64,000 nt of DNA from Sphaerisporangium krabiense (lineage in GTDB: Bacteria; Actinomycetota; Actinomycetes; Streptosporangiales; Streptosporangiaceae): contig NZ_JACHBR010000001.1 in the NCBI RefSeq assembly GCF_014200435.1, positions 1,550,001 through 1,614,000 of the forward strand, written 5' to 3'. Below are positions 15,276-24,148 of this stretch, one piece after another; positions within the stretch are counted from its first letter, which is position 1; every line of letters begins with the position of its first letter. The position numbers and the translations under genes are program-made. The notes below the pieces were generated by a model. The model saw nothing but the letters and a program-made list of their open reading frames with translations, did not search any database and had not been told where the DNA came from.

Positions 15276-16150
15276 GCGTGCCCCGGCGATCGGGAGGAGC
15301 GGAACGCAGTGCGGCGCCGTGAGGCTTCCGCGCGGACGGCACGCCGCCGGGAACCGGGTTCCGCACGTCCCGTGACGGGATCCACCACATCAGGGATGTC
15401 CTCCGCACACGGCGAGGGGGAATGACCGGCGAAACCCTGCTCGTCCGGAAAGCGGGGACGGTCGAGGACGGCCGCCGCATCCGCGCAGGGATGACGACCG
15501 GCGAGATCATGCTCGTCCGGAGAAGGGGGAGGGCCGAGGGTGGCCGTCATGGGTGGCCGGGAGGGATGGCCGGTGGCGGTCTTGCGGTCTGGGCAGGGGG
15601 GGCAGGTCGGTGGGGCCGGGGTCGGGCGAGGCGTTAAGGCCATTTCGACGGCGAGGGGGAGGTCGGCGGCGACCTCGGTGGCGGAGGTCACCTCGGCGGG
15701 GAGGGTTTCCGGGGTCGGGACGAGGATGCCCCGGGCGCCGGCGGCGTGGGCGGCTCGCGTGTCGCGGGCTATGTCGCCGATGAGGACGCAGTCGCGGGGG
15801 GCGATGCCGAGGACGGCCGCGGCGCGCAGGATCAGGCCGGGGGCGGGCTTGCGGCAGGGGCAGCCGTCGCCGTCGTCGTGGGGGCACACGGCCCAGATGG
15901 CGAACGGGCCGAGGAGGTCCTCGACGCGCCTGTTGACGGCGTCGAGCTGGGCGGGGGTGATGAGTCCCTTGGCGATGCCGGACTGGTTGGTGACCACGCC
16001 GACCGGCACGGACGCGGCGCGCAGCCGGTCGAGGGCGGCGCGGGCGCCGGGCATGGGTTCCACGCGCGCGGGGTCGGTGTTGTAGGGGACGTCCTTGACG
16101 AGCGTCCCGTCTCGGTCGAACAGCACGGCGGCCGGCAGATCGACTCCCAT
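15272..16150 (-). CDS. gmhB: D-glycero-D-manno-heptose-1,7-bisphosphate 7-phosphatase-like (GmhB) with a long odd tail
   Basis: The first 175 residues are a HAD-IIIA phosphatase: AAVLFDRDGTLVKDVPYN (nucleophile Asp), GVVTNQSGIAKGLIT, the GmhB-specific zinc loop CPHDDGDGCPCRKPAPG with three cysteines and a histidine, and CVLIGDIARDTRAAHAAGA. This enzyme removes the 7-phosphate from heptose bisphosphate, matching GmhA and HldE nearby. Residues about 176-292 are a Pro/Arg-rich, probably disordered extension absent from normal GmhB (about 180-190 residues). Part of it comes from an imperfect DNA repeat at 15423-15450 and 15494-15522. The tail may result from loss of the original stop. Confidence 0.8.
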   Translation of the reverse strand: MGVDLPAAVLFDRDGTLVKDVPYNTDPARVEPMPGARAALDRLRAASVPVGVVTNQSGIAKGLITPAQLDAVNRRVEDLLGPFAIWAVCPHDDGDGCPCRKPAPGLILRAAAVLGIAPRDCVLIGDIARDTRAAHAAGARGILVPTPETLPAEVTSATEVAADLPLAVEMALTPRPTPAPPTCPPCPDRKTATGHPSRPPMTATLGPPPSPDEHDLAGRHPCADAAAVLDRPRFPDEQGFAGHSPSPCAEDIPDVVDPVTGRAEPGSRRRAVRAEASRRRTAFRSSRSPGHA

Positions 16151-16315
16151 GGCCCTGGGCTACCCGGCCCCCCAGCCGACAAACACCCCCCGTCCGCTAC
16201 TAAGCGTGACAAAGCTCAAGATTACCGCCTCTCTACCTCGACTTATGCGCAAAGCCGCGTTTGCGAGCCGCTTCGCTCGGTAACCAGACTCCCGCGGCCC
16301 TACGGAGGTAAGCCG

Positions 16316-18025
16316 ATGCGGTTTCTGGGGATCAACGCCATATTTCACGACCCTGCCGCGGCCCTGGTCGTGGACGGAGAGATCGTGGCGGCGGCCGAGG
16401 AGGAACGGTTCAGCCGCCGCAAGCACGGCAAGCGCCCGGTGCCGTTCTCGGCGTGGGAGCTGCCCGAGCAGGCGGCCGCCTGGTGCCTGGAGCAGGCGGG
16501 ACTGCGGCCCGAGGACCTGGACGGCGTCGCGTACTCCTACGACCCGGAGCTGACCCGGAACGCCGTCCCCGCCGAGGACCCGCGCATGGCCGCGCGGGAC
16601 CTCGGGGCGGCCTCCAAGGGGATGGCGGGTGAGGACCGTGACATGGCCGCGTACTGGGAGGACCTGCGCACCACCTACGCCAGGCGCGCCCCGTCCTTCC
16701 TGGCGACCGCGCTGCCCGGCCTGGACACCGCGCAGGTCAAGTTCGTGCCGCACCACATCGCGCACGCGGCCTCCGCGGGCCTCGCGGCCCCGTACCGCGA
16801 CTCGGCGGTGCTGGTGTGCGACGGCCGGGGCGAGGCCGTCTCGCACCTGGCCGGGCACTACCGCGACGGCGAGCTGACCGTCCTCGCCACCCAGGAGCTG
16901 CCGCACTCGCTCGGCCTCATGTACGAGGAGGTCACCGAGCACCTCGGCTTCCTGCGCTCCAGCGACGAGTACAAGGTCATGGCCCTGGCCTCCTACGGCG
17001 AGCCCCGCCACCTCGGCGAGCTGCGCGAGCTCATCCGCACGACCGGCGACGGCGGCTTCCGCGTCGAGCCGATCGACTGGAGGGGGTACGCCAAGCCGCT
17101 GCGCCGCGGCCAGGCGTGGACGCCCGACCACGCCGACCTGGCGGCCAGCGTGCAGCGGCGCCTTGAGGAGGTGCTGCTGGAGCTGGCCGGGTGGCTGCAC
17201 GAGCGCACCCGGGAGCGGTGCCTGACGATGGCGGGCGGGGTCGCGCTGAACTGCGTCGCCAACACCCGGCTGCTGGCCGAGGGGCCGTTCGACGGCATCT
17301 GGGTGCAGCCCGCCGCGGGCGACGCGGGGACGGCGCTCGGCGGCGCGCTGCACCTGGCCCGCGCGCACGGCGACACCGTGGCGCCGATGTCCGGCGCCGA
17401 CCTCGGCAGAAGCTGGACGGACGCGGAGCTGGCCGCCTGGCTGACCACGGCCCGCGTGCCGTACACGCGCCCGGCCGACCTGGCGGACGCGGTGGCCGCC
17501 GAGCTGGCCGCCGACCGGATCGTGGCCTGGTTCCAGGGACGGTCGGAGTACGGGCCGCGCGCGCTCGGCCGCCGCTCGCTGCTGGCGCACCCGGGCCACG
17601 CCGCCAACACCGACCGGCTCAACGCCGTGAAGGGACGCGAGCGGTTCCGGCCGATCGCCCCCATGGTGCTCGCCGGGCGCGCGCACGAGATCTTCATGCG
17701 CGGCCCGCTGCCGAGCCCGTACATGACGTTCGTGCACGACGTGCGGGCCGAGTGGCGCGACAAGATCCCCGCGGTGGTGCACGTCGACGGGACGGCGCGC
17801 GCGCAGACCGTGGACCCGGTCAGGGAACCGCTGCTCGCCCGGATGCTGGAGGCGTTCGCGGCGCGCACCGGCCTGCCCGTGGTGGTCAACACGAGCCTGA
17901 ACACGGCGGGACGGCCCATGGTGGACGACCCGCGCGACGCGCTCGAATGCTTCGGGTCCGCGCCGGTGGACGTGCTGGCCATCGGCCCGTACCTGGTGCG
18001 GCGGCAGGAGGTGCGCACGTCATGA
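16316..18025 (+). CDS. NodU/CmcH-family O-carbamoyltransferase
   Basis: The 569-residue protein starts at an ATG after GGAGG. It has the ASKHA-fold YrdC-less carbamoyltransferase layout: FLGINAIFHDPAAALVVDGE and EEERFSRRKHGKRPVP at the N-terminus, VPHHIAHAASA with the metal-binding histidines, SDEYKVMALASYG, MAGGVALNCVANTRL, then the C-terminal domain EYGPRALGRRSLLAHP and VVNTSLNTAGRPMVDDP. The family uses carbamoyl phosphate and ATP to carbamoylate hydroxyls of sugars (nodulation factors, aminoglycosides) or antibiotics. As first gene of the rightward heptose operon it is predicted to O-carbamoylate a sugar of the product. It overlaps the next gene by ATGA. Confidence 0.9.
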   Translation: MRFLGINAIFHDPAAALVVDGEIVAAAEEERFSRRKHGKRPVPFSAWELPEQAAAWCLEQAGLRPEDLDGVAYSYDPELTRNAVPAEDPRMAARDLGAASKGMAGEDRDMAAYWEDLRTTYARRAPSFLATALPGLDTAQVKFVPHHIAHAASAGLAAPYRDSAVLVCDGRGEAVSHLAGHYRDGELTVLATQELPHSLGLMYEEVTEHLGFLRSSDEYKVMALASYGEPRHLGELRELIRTTGDGGFRVEPIDWRGYAKPLRRGQAWTPDHADLAASVQRRLEEVLLELAGWLHERTRERCLTMAGGVALNCVANTRLLAEGPFDGIWVQPAAGDAGTALGGALHLARAHGDTVAPMSGADLGRSWTDAELAAWLTTARVPYTRPADLADAVAAELAADRIVAWFQGRSEYGPRALGRRSLLAHPGHAANTDRLNAVKGRERFRPIAPMVLAGRAHEIFMRGPLPSPYMTFVHDVRAEWRDKIPAVVHVDGTARAQTVDPVREPLLARMLEAFAARTGLPVVVNTSLNTAGRPMVDDPRDALECFGSAPVDVLAIGPYLVRRQEVRTS

Positions 18026-18981
18026 TCACCGTGGTGATCCCGACCATCGGCCGGCGCAGCCTGCACCGCCTGCTCGCCGCGCTGGGCACCAGTCTGGAGA
18101 CCATCGTGGTGGACGATCGCCCGCGGTTCTCCCCCGCGCTGCGCGTCCCCGGGCACGTCCGCGTGCTGCGCACCGGCGGGCGCGGTCCCGCGGCGGCCAG
18201 GAACGCGGGATGGCGGGCCGCGGACACGCCGTGGATCGCCTTCCTGGACGACGACGTGCTGCCGCCGCCCGGGTGGACCGACGCGCTGGTCACGGATCTG
18301 CGCAGGCTGGGCGCGGACATCGCGGGCTCGCAGGGCCGCCTGGAGGTCCGCCTGCCCGCCGGGCGCAGGCCCACCGACGCCGAGCGGAACACCGCGGCGC
18401 TCACCCGCGCGGGCTGGGCGACGGCCGACATGGCCTACCGCCGGGCGGCGCTCGCGGCCGTGGGCGGGTTCGACGAGCGTTTCCCCCGCGCCTACCGGGA
18501 GGACGCCGACCTCGCGCTGCGCCTCATGAGGGCCGGGCACCGGCTGGTCAAGGGGCGGCGCGTCACCGAGCACCCCGTGCGGGACGACGGCTTCTGGGCG
18601 AGCGTGCGCGCCCAGCGCGGCAACGCCGACGACGCGCTGATGCGCCGGGTGCACGGCCCGGGATGGCGGGCGGCCGTCGGCGGCGTGCCGGGACGCCTGC
18701 CGCGCCACGCGGTGACGAGCACGCTCGGGCTGGCCTCGTGCCTGCTGCTCCTCCTGCACGGCGTCCGCCCGCCCGAGGGCGTGGCCCGGGGGCCCGGAAG
18801 GCTGATGGGGCTGGCCGCGGCGGCGGGGTGGCTGGCGATGACGGCCGAGTTCGCCTGGGCGCGGCTGGCTCCCGGCCCCCGCACGCCGGGCGAGATCCTG
18901 CGCATGGCCGTGACCAGCGTGGTCATCCCGCCGGTCGCCTGCGCGCACCGCCTGCGCGGCGAACTGCGAGCGCGCCGGTGA
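18022..18981 (+). CDS. Family 2 glycosyltransferase
   Basis: The 319-residue GT-A enzyme begins MITVVIPTIGRRSLHRLLAA. It has IVVDDRP, then RGPAAARNAGWRAADTPWIA and FLDDDVLPPPGW, the DXD-type metal and nucleotide-sugar site. Next is GGFDERFPRAYREDADLALR, with the acidic ED motif of the acceptor site. The last 90 residues carry two or three hydrophobic segments (TLGLASCLLLLLHG, LMGLAAAAGWLAMTA), so it is probably membrane-associated. It sits between the carbamoyltransferase and a heptosyltransferase-like gene with 4-base overlaps at both ends. Confidence 0.88.
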   Translation: MITVVIPTIGRRSLHRLLAALGTSLETIVVDDRPRFSPALRVPGHVRVLRTGGRGPAAARNAGWRAADTPWIAFLDDDVLPPPGWTDALVTDLRRLGADIAGSQGRLEVRLPAGRRPTDAERNTAALTRAGWATADMAYRRAALAAVGGFDERFPRAYREDADLALRLMRAGHRLVKGRRVTEHPVRDDGFWASVRAQRGNADDALMRRVHGPGWRAAVGGVPGRLPRHAVTSTLGLASCLLLLLHGVRPPEGVARGPGRLMGLAAAAGWLAMTAEFAWARLAPGPRTPGEILRMAVTSVVIPPVACAHRLRGELRARR

Positions 18982-20051
18982 CGCGCCGCACCACCGTGCT
19001 CGTGGCACGGCTCGACAACGCCGGGGACGTGCTGCTGGCCGGGCCCGCCGTCCGGGCCGTCGCGGCGGGCGCCCGCAGGGTGGTGCTGCTGACCGGGCCG
19101 AACGGCGGGCAGGCGGCACGGCTGCTGCCGGGCGTGGACGAAGTCCTGGAGTGGCACGCGCCGTGGATCGACCCCGACCCCCGCCCGCTCACCCGCGCCC
19201 ACACCGAGGAGCTGATCTCCCTGGTCGAGGCCGCCGCCCCCGGCCAGGCCCTGATCCTCACCTCGTTCCACCAGTCGTCCCTGCCGCTGGCGCTGCTGCT
19301 GCGCCTGGCCGGCGTGCCGTGGATCGCCGCGATCAGCGAGGACTACCCCGGCTCGCTGCTGGACGTCCGCCACCTCGTGGACGAGACCGAGGACGTGCCG
19401 GAGGCCGAACGCATGCTCGGCCTGGCCCGCGCCGCCGGGTTCGTGCTCCCGCGTGGCGACGACGGCGCGCTCGCGGTGCGCCGTCCGCTGCCCGACGTGG
19501 AGCGCTTCACCGGCCCGCCCGGGTACGTGGTGGTCCACCCGGGGGCCTCCGCGCCGGCGCGCGCCTGGCCGGCCGAACTGCACGCGCGGGCGGTGCGCGA
19601 CCTCGTCCTCGCCGGGGTGCGCGTGGTCGTGACCGGCGGCCCCGACGAGCAGGCGCTGACCGCGGGCGTCGCCGGGGCCTACGGGCAGGACCTCGGCGGG
19701 GTGACCACGTTCGCGGAGCTGGCCGCCGTGCTGGACGGCGCGGCGGCGGTCGTGGTGGGCAACACCGGCCCCGCGCACCTGGCCGCCGCGGTCGGCACGC
19801 CGGTGGTGAGCCTGTTCGCCCCGGTCGTGCCCGCGGCGCGCTGGGCGCCGTACCGGGTGCCGGTGACGCTGCTCGGCGACCAGGAGGCGGCCTGCCGGGG
19901 CAGCCGGGCGCGGGTGTGTCCCGTGCCCGGGCATCCGTGCCTGTCGTCGGTGCCGGTCGAGGAGGTCGTGGGGACCGTGCTCGGCCTGGTGGGGCCGCTC
20001 TCCGGCGCGCCGCTGGACGGCCGCGCCGGGGTGAGGGAGGGGGCGCGATGA
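18978..20051 (+). CDS. GT9-family heptosyltransferase-like glycosyltransferase
   Basis: The 357-residue protein from GTG 18978 has the GT9 N-terminus RTTVLVARLDNAGDVLLAGP, equivalent to the R-x-D-x-x-GD opening of WaaC/WaaF. Its C-terminal domain has VVVHPGASAPARAWPAELHA and the donor-site AVVVGNTGPAHLAAAVGTPVVSLF. GT9 enzymes move ADP-heptose residues, which fits the gmhA/hldE genes three and four places downstream. It ends with CRGSRARVCPVPGHPCLSS, a cysteine motif common in actinobacterial and WaaF-like members. Overlaps on both sides show tight co-translation. Confidence 0.85.
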   Translation: MTRRTTVLVARLDNAGDVLLAGPAVRAVAAGARRVVLLTGPNGGQAARLLPGVDEVLEWHAPWIDPDPRPLTRAHTEELISLVEAAAPGQALILTSFHQSSLPLALLLRLAGVPWIAAISEDYPGSLLDVRHLVDETEDVPEAERMLGLARAAGFVLPRGDDGALAVRRPLPDVERFTGPPGYVVVHPGASAPARAWPAELHARAVRDLVLAGVRVVVTGGPDEQALTAGVAGAYGQDLGGVTTFAELAAVLDGAAAVVVGNTGPAHLAAAVGTPVVSLFAPVVPAARWAPYRVPVTLLGDQEAACRGSRARVCPVPGHPCLSSVPVEEVVGTVLGLVGPLSGAPLDGRAGVREGAR

Positions 20052-21241
20052 GGATCGCCATGGTGTCCGAGCACGCCGACCCGCTCGCCGCGGTCGGCGG
20101 CGTCGACGCGGGCGGGCAGAACGTCCACGTCGCGGGGCTGGCCGCCGCGCTGGCCGGCCTGGGCCACGAGGTGACCGTCTACACGCGGCGCGCCGCCGCC
20201 GGCGACCCGGCGACGATCGCGATGGCGCCGGGCGTGACCGTCGAGCACGTGCCCGCGGGGCCGCCCGTCCCGCTGGCCAAGGACGACCTGCTCCCTCACA
20301 TGCCCGCCTTCGCCGACCATCTGAGGCGCCGCTGGCGGGCGAGCCGCCCGGACGTGGCGCACGCGCACTTCTGGATGAGCGGCGTGGCCGCGCTCGAGGC
20401 GGCCGAGGACCTCGGGGTGCCGGTCGCGCAGACCTTCCACGCCCTCGGCACGGTGAAACGACGCTGGCAGGGCTCGGCCGACACCAGCCCGCCCGAACGC
20501 CTCGCGATCGAGCGCGACGTCGGGCGCCGCGCCGCCGCGGTGATCGCCACCTGCTCCGACGAGGTGCGGGAGCTCACGGCCATGGACGTGCCGGTCGACC
20601 GGATCACGGTCGTGCCGTGCGGGGTCGACCTCGGGCTGTTCCACCCGGACGAGGCCGGCACGCGAGGTGAGCCGGACGTGCGGATCCTCAGCATCGGCAG
20701 GCTGGTGCCGCGCAAGGGCGTGGACACGGTCATCGAGGCGCTGTGCCACGTCCCCGGCGCGCGGCTCGTCATCGCGGGCGGCGAGCCGGGCGACGAGGAC
20801 ACGCCGAGGCTGCGGGCGCTCGCCGCGGCGCGGGGCCTGGCCGGGCGGGTGCGGCTGGCCGGCGCGGTGGCGCGGGAGGACGTGCCGGCGCTGATGCGGT
20901 CGGCGCAGGTCGTCGTCACCGTCCCCTGGTACGAGCCGTTCGGGATGGTGCCGGTCGAGGCGATGGCCTGCGGGGTGCCGGTCGTGGCGTCCGCCGTCGG
21001 CGGGCACCTGGACACGGTGTCCGGCTGCGGCATGCTCGTCCCGCCGCGCAGGCCGCGCCTCCTCGCCGCCGTGCTGCGCGACCTGCTGGCCCGGCCCGAG
21101 CTGCGCGCCGCGCTCGGCGCGAGCGGGGTGCGGCGGGCGCGTTCCCGGTACGGCTGGCCGCGGGTGGCCGCGCAGACCGAGTCGGTGTACCGCAGCCTGA
21201 TCGGCGACCGGCTCGGCCGGCTCGCCGCGGCGGGAGGGTGA
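20048..21241 (+). CDS. GT4-family glycosyltransferase
   Basis: The 397-residue GT-B protein begins MRIAMVSEHADPLAAVGGVD and AGGQNVHVAGLAAALAGLGH, the start seen in sucrose-phosphate-synthase-like and MshA-like GT4 enzymes. It continues with VAQTFHALGTVKRRW, VPCGVDLGLFHP, ILSIGRLVPRKGVDTVIEAL and the donor motif PWYEPFGMVPVEAMACGVPV with both glutamates of EX7E. It would elongate the glycan in the cytosol with a retaining mechanism. Which sugar it uses cannot be told. The gmhA gene follows after 3 nt. Confidence 0.88.
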   Translation: MRIAMVSEHADPLAAVGGVDAGGQNVHVAGLAAALAGLGHEVTVYTRRAAAGDPATIAMAPGVTVEHVPAGPPVPLAKDDLLPHMPAFADHLRRRWRASRPDVAHAHFWMSGVAALEAAEDLGVPVAQTFHALGTVKRRWQGSADTSPPERLAIERDVGRRAAAVIATCSDEVRELTAMDVPVDRITVVPCGVDLGLFHPDEAGTRGEPDVRILSIGRLVPRKGVDTVIEALCHVPGARLVIAGGEPGDEDTPRLRALAAARGLAGRVRLAGAVAREDVPALMRSAQVVVTVPWYEPFGMVPVEAMACGVPVVASAVGGHLDTVSGCGMLVPPRRPRLLAAVLRDLLARPELRAALGASGVRRARSRYGWPRVAAQTESVYRSLIGDRLGRLAAAGG

Positions 21242-21244
21242 GCC

Positions 21245-21802
21245 ATGCATCCGCATCTGTCCCAGCTGAGCGCCGCGCTGACCGCCGTCGACCCCGACAC
21301 CCCGAAGATCCACGCCTGGGGAGCCGCGCTCGCCCGGGTGCTGCGCGCGGGAGGACGGCTGCTGGCCTGCGGCAACGGCGGGTCCGCCGCCGAGGCGCAG
21401 CACCTGACGGCCGAGCTGGTGGGCCGCTTCCGCGCCGACCGCCGCCCGTACGCGGCGATCCCCCTGCACGCCGACACCTCGACCTCCACGGCGATCGTCA
21501 ACGACTTCGGCGCCGAGGAGCTGTACGCGCGCCAGGTGCGGGCGCACGGGCGGCCCGGCGACGTGCTGATCTGCCTGTCGACCAGCGGGGCCAGCAAGAA
21601 CGTGCTGGCGGCGGTCGAGGTGGCGCGGGAGGCGGGCCTGGCGACCTGGGCCCTGACGGGGCCGGCTCCGAACCCGCTGGCCGGGCTGTGCGACGACGCG
21701 CTCGCCGTGCCGTCCGACGACCCCACCACCGTGCAGGAGGTCCACCTGGCGGTCATCCACATGCTGTGCGACGTGATCGAGGCCGCGGAGCCGGGCACAT
21801 GA
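21245..21802 (+). CDS. gmhA: Phosphoheptose isomerase (sedoheptulose 7-phosphate isomerase)
   Basis: The 185-residue SIS-domain protein has the GmhA motifs: LLACGNGGSAAEAQHLTAEL (phosphosugar loop and the first catalytic Glu region), FRADRRPYAAIPL, NDFGAEELYARQV, ICLSTSGASKNVLAAVEVAR and EVHLAVIHMLCDVIE, with the metal/catalytic Glu and His near the C-terminus. It converts sedoheptulose 7-phosphate to D-glycero-D-manno-heptose 7-phosphate, the first committed step to ADP-heptose. The length matches the family (about 190). It overlaps hldE by ATGA. Confidence 0.92.
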   Translation: MHPHLSQLSAALTAVDPDTPKIHAWGAALARVLRAGGRLLACGNGGSAAEAQHLTAELVGRFRADRRPYAAIPLHADTSTSTAIVNDFGAEELYARQVRAHGRPGDVLICLSTSGASKNVLAAVEVAREAGLATWALTGPAPNPLAGLCDDALAVPSDDPTTVQEVHLAVIHMLCDVIEAAEPGT

Positions 21803-23187
21803 CGGCCGGGCCGATCGTCGTCGTCGGCGACTCGTTGCTCGACGTGGACATCGAAGGCGACGCGGAGCGGCTGTGCCCGGACGCCCCGGTGCCGGTCGTG
21901 TGCGGGCGCGCCGAGCACCGCAGGCCGGGCGGCGCCGGGCTCGCCGCGCTGCTGGCCGCCCGCGAGGGCGCCGAGGTCGTGCTGATCACGGCGCTCGGCG
22001 AGGACGCGCCCGGGCGGGGGCTGCGGGCGCTGCTGTCGGGGTTCGCCGAGGTCGTGCGGCTGCCGCTGCGCGGCACGACCTCCCGCAAGACGCGGGTGCG
22101 CGCCCGCGACCAGACCCTGCTGCGGATCGACACCGGCGACGGCCGGGCCTGGCACGTCCCGGAGGGCGGCGAGGGACAGCGGGCGGCGCGGGCGCTGCGC
22201 GGCGCGGGCGCGGTGCTGGTGTCGGACTACGGGCGCGGCGCGGCGGAGACCGTCCGCGACCTGCTGAACCGGCTGGCCGTGCCGCTGGTGTGGGACCCGC
22301 ACCCGGCGGGGTCGATCCCGGTGCCCGGCTGCGCGCTGGTCACGCCGAGCCTGGTCGAGGCGGCCGTGCTGTGCGGGCAGGCCGACCCGCAGGGAACCGG
22401 GAACGGGAAACCGGGCGCCACGCCGGAGGCCGCCGCGCGCCACCTGGCGCGCGCGCTGCACGCCGAGGCGGTCGCGGTGACGCTCGGCGGGCGCGGGGCC
22501 GTGCTGTGCGACGGGAACGGGCGCACCACCCGGGTGCCGCCGCCCGCGCGCGTGCTCGGCCGCGACTCCTGCGGGGCCGGGGACCGGTTCGCCTCGGCGG
22601 CGGCGCTCGCCCTGCGCGACGGCGCGACGGCCGCGGAGGCGGTGGCGGCGGCCGTGCGGGCGGCGACCCGCTTCGTCGAGGCGGGCGGCGCCGCGGGCAT
22701 CCGCCTCCCCGAGGCGCCGGCGGCGGACCGTCCCCGCACGGCCATCGAGCTGGCGGCGCTGGTCCGCGCGACCGGGGGCCGGCTCATCGCGACGGGCGGG
22801 TGCTTCGACCTGCTGCACGCCGGGCACGTCCGCCTGCTGCGGCAGGCCAAGGCGCTCGGCGACGCGCTGATCGTGTGCGTCAACGCCGACGAGTCGGTGC
22901 GCCGTCTGAAGGGGCCGGGACGCCCGGTGGTCCCGGAGGAGGACCGGATGGAGGTCCTGCGGGCGCTCGGCTGCGTGGACGCGGTCGTGCTGTTCGCCGA
23001 GGACACCCCGACCCGGCTGATCGAGCACCTGCGGCCCGACGTGTGGGTGAAGGGCGGTGACTACACCGGGCTCGACCTGCCCGAGGCCGAGGCGGTGCGC
23101 CGCACGGGCGGGGAGGTCGTGGTCCTGCCCACCTTCTCCGGCCACTCCACCACCGGCCTGATCGCCGCCGTCCAGGAAGTCAGGTGA
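21799..23187 (+). CDS. hldE: Bifunctional D-glycero-D-manno-heptose-7-phosphate kinase / heptose-1-phosphate adenylyltransferase
   Basis: The 462-residue fusion has a ribokinase-fold domain (about 1-305: IVVVGDSLLDVDIEGDAERL, RRPGGAGLAALLAAREGAEV, catalytic-Asp motif DSCGAGDRFASAAALAL around 256-272). A nucleotidyltransferase domain (about 325-462) has the HxGH site GGCFDLLHAGHVRLLRQAKA and WVKGGDYTGLDLPEAEAV. The kinase phosphorylates C1 of heptose 7-phosphate; the second domain, after GmhB action, makes ADP-D-glycero-beta-D-manno-heptose. The usual NVA of the sugar-binding loop is GLA here. All enzymes for ADP-D,D-heptose except the HldD epimerase are in this cluster. Confidence 0.92.
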   Translation: MTAGPIVVVGDSLLDVDIEGDAERLCPDAPVPVVCGRAEHRRPGGAGLAALLAAREGAEVVLITALGEDAPGRGLRALLSGFAEVVRLPLRGTTSRKTRVRARDQTLLRIDTGDGRAWHVPEGGEGQRAARALRGAGAVLVSDYGRGAAETVRDLLNRLAVPLVWDPHPAGSIPVPGCALVTPSLVEAAVLCGQADPQGTGNGKPGATPEAAARHLARALHAEAVAVTLGGRGAVLCDGNGRTTRVPPPARVLGRDSCGAGDRFASAAALALRDGATAAEAVAAAVRAATRFVEAGGAAGIRLPEAPAADRPRTAIELAALVRATGGRLIATGGCFDLLHAGHVRLLRQAKALGDALIVCVNADESVRRLKGPGRPVVPEEDRMEVLRALGCVDAVVLFAEDTPTRLIEHLRPDVWVKGGDYTGLDLPEAEAVRRTGGEVVVLPTFSGHSTTGLIAAVQEVR

Positions 23188-23190
23188 CCC

Positions 23191-23240
23191 GGGCTCCACG
23201 GCAGTTCACGACCGTCCACGTCACTTCACGGCTCTTCACG
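23191..23240. repeat. Five tandem 10-bp units ending TYCACG
   Basis: Directly after hldE, five consecutive 10-mers each end in TCCACG or TTCACG with a variable 4-nt lead (gggcTCCACG, gcagTTCACG, accgTCCACG, tcacTTCACG, gctcTTCACG). A 10-bp period puts every copy on the same helix face. The array fills the gap before the SDR gene (start 23285), whose ribosome site GGAGG follows. Confidence 0.65.
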
Positions 23241-23284
23241 GACTCTCTGCGGATCGAAGCCCCCCTGGACCAGGAGGTACATCG

Positions 23285-24148
23285 ATGCTTGGGAACATCC
23301 TGATCACCGGCGGGGCGTCGGGCCTGGGGAAGGCCACCGCGCACGCCGTCGCCGAGGCGGGCGGCCGGCCACTGGTGATCGACGTCACCGCGCCGGACGC
23401 CGCACCCGCGTACGCGGCGTACGAGCCGGGCCGCGCGGCCGGCGGCGCCGCACGTCCGCGGCCCGAGGCAGGGCGCACGGCACGGCACGGCGGCCCGGGA
23501 TCCGAGGCGGGGCGCACGGCGCGCTCCGCCCCCGCCGACGCCGCGCGCGCGGAGTCCAACGGCGGCGCGCGCGGCGGCGTCAGGTCCGGCGACCACGTGG
23601 TGGCCGACCTGGCCGACCGCGGGCAGGCCGAGCGCGCCGTGCGCGAGCTGGCCGAGCGGGCGGGCGGCCTGGACGCCGTGGTGACCTCCGCCGGCATCGA
23701 CCGGTGCGGCCCGCTGGCGCGGGTGGAGGCCGAGGAGTGGGAGCGGGTGGTCCGCGTCAACCTGCTCGGCACCGTGTCGGTGATCAGGGCGGCGCTGCCG
23801 TACCTGACCCGGTCGCGGGGCCGGGTGGTCACGGTGGCCTCGACGCTCGGGCTGCGCCCGCTGAGCGACGCGACGGCGTACTGCGCGGCCAAGGCGGGCG
23901 TCGTCGGCTTCACCCGGGCGCTGGCGCTGGAGCTGCGCGGGCAGGTCGGGGTGACGCTGCTCGTGCCGGGCGGCATGCGGACGCCGTTCTTCGACGGCAG
24001 GGACGAGCAGTACACGCCCGGCCCCGAGGCCGACCTGAACGCGCCCGAGGACGTCGCGGCGACCGTGGTGTTCGCGCTGACCCGGCCGCCGGGCTGCGAG
24101 GTCCGCGAGCTGGTCGTGTGCCCCGCGCGGGAGACGTCATGGCCGTGA
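23285..24148 (+). CDS. Short-chain dehydrogenase/reductase with a low-complexity insertion
   Basis: The 287-residue classical SDR has [20 protein letters not shown] (cofactor loop), [34 protein letters not shown] in place of NNAG, catalytic Ser in [12 protein letters not shown], Tyr/Lys in [13 protein letters not shown], and [12 protein letters not shown]. Between the second strand and the DLAD strand, residues about 38-100 form a Gly/Ala/Arg-rich insertion holding two EAGRTAR copies, so it is about 40 residues longer than normal. In this context it probably oxidises or reduces a sugar or nucleotide-sugar intermediate. It overlaps the next GT9 gene by 10 nt. Confidence 0.82.
   Translation: MLGNILITGGASGLGKATAHAVAEAGGRPLVIDVTAPDAAPAYAAYEPGRAAGGAARPRPEAGRTARHGGPGSEAGRTARSAPADAARAESNGGARGGVRSGDHVVADLADRGQAERAVRELAERAGGLDAVVTSAGIDRCGPLARVEAEEWERVVRVNLLGTVSVIRAALPYLTRSRGRVVTVASTLGLRPLSDATAYCAAKAGVVGFTRALALELRGQVGVTLLVPGGMRTPFFDGRDEQYTPGPEADLNAPEDVAATVVFALTRPPGCEVRELVVCPARETSWP

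Noticed and set aside
16160-19119. Long minus-strand open frames opposite the carbamoyltransferase and GT2/GT9 genes
   Set aside because: No conserved motifs, extreme Arg/Ala/Pro content, and the plus strand carries clear enzyme families.
23191-23240. TYCACG repeats considered as a CRISPR or IS end
   Set aside because: Period of 10 bp is far too short for CRISPR, and there is no transposase or terminal inverted repeat nearby.
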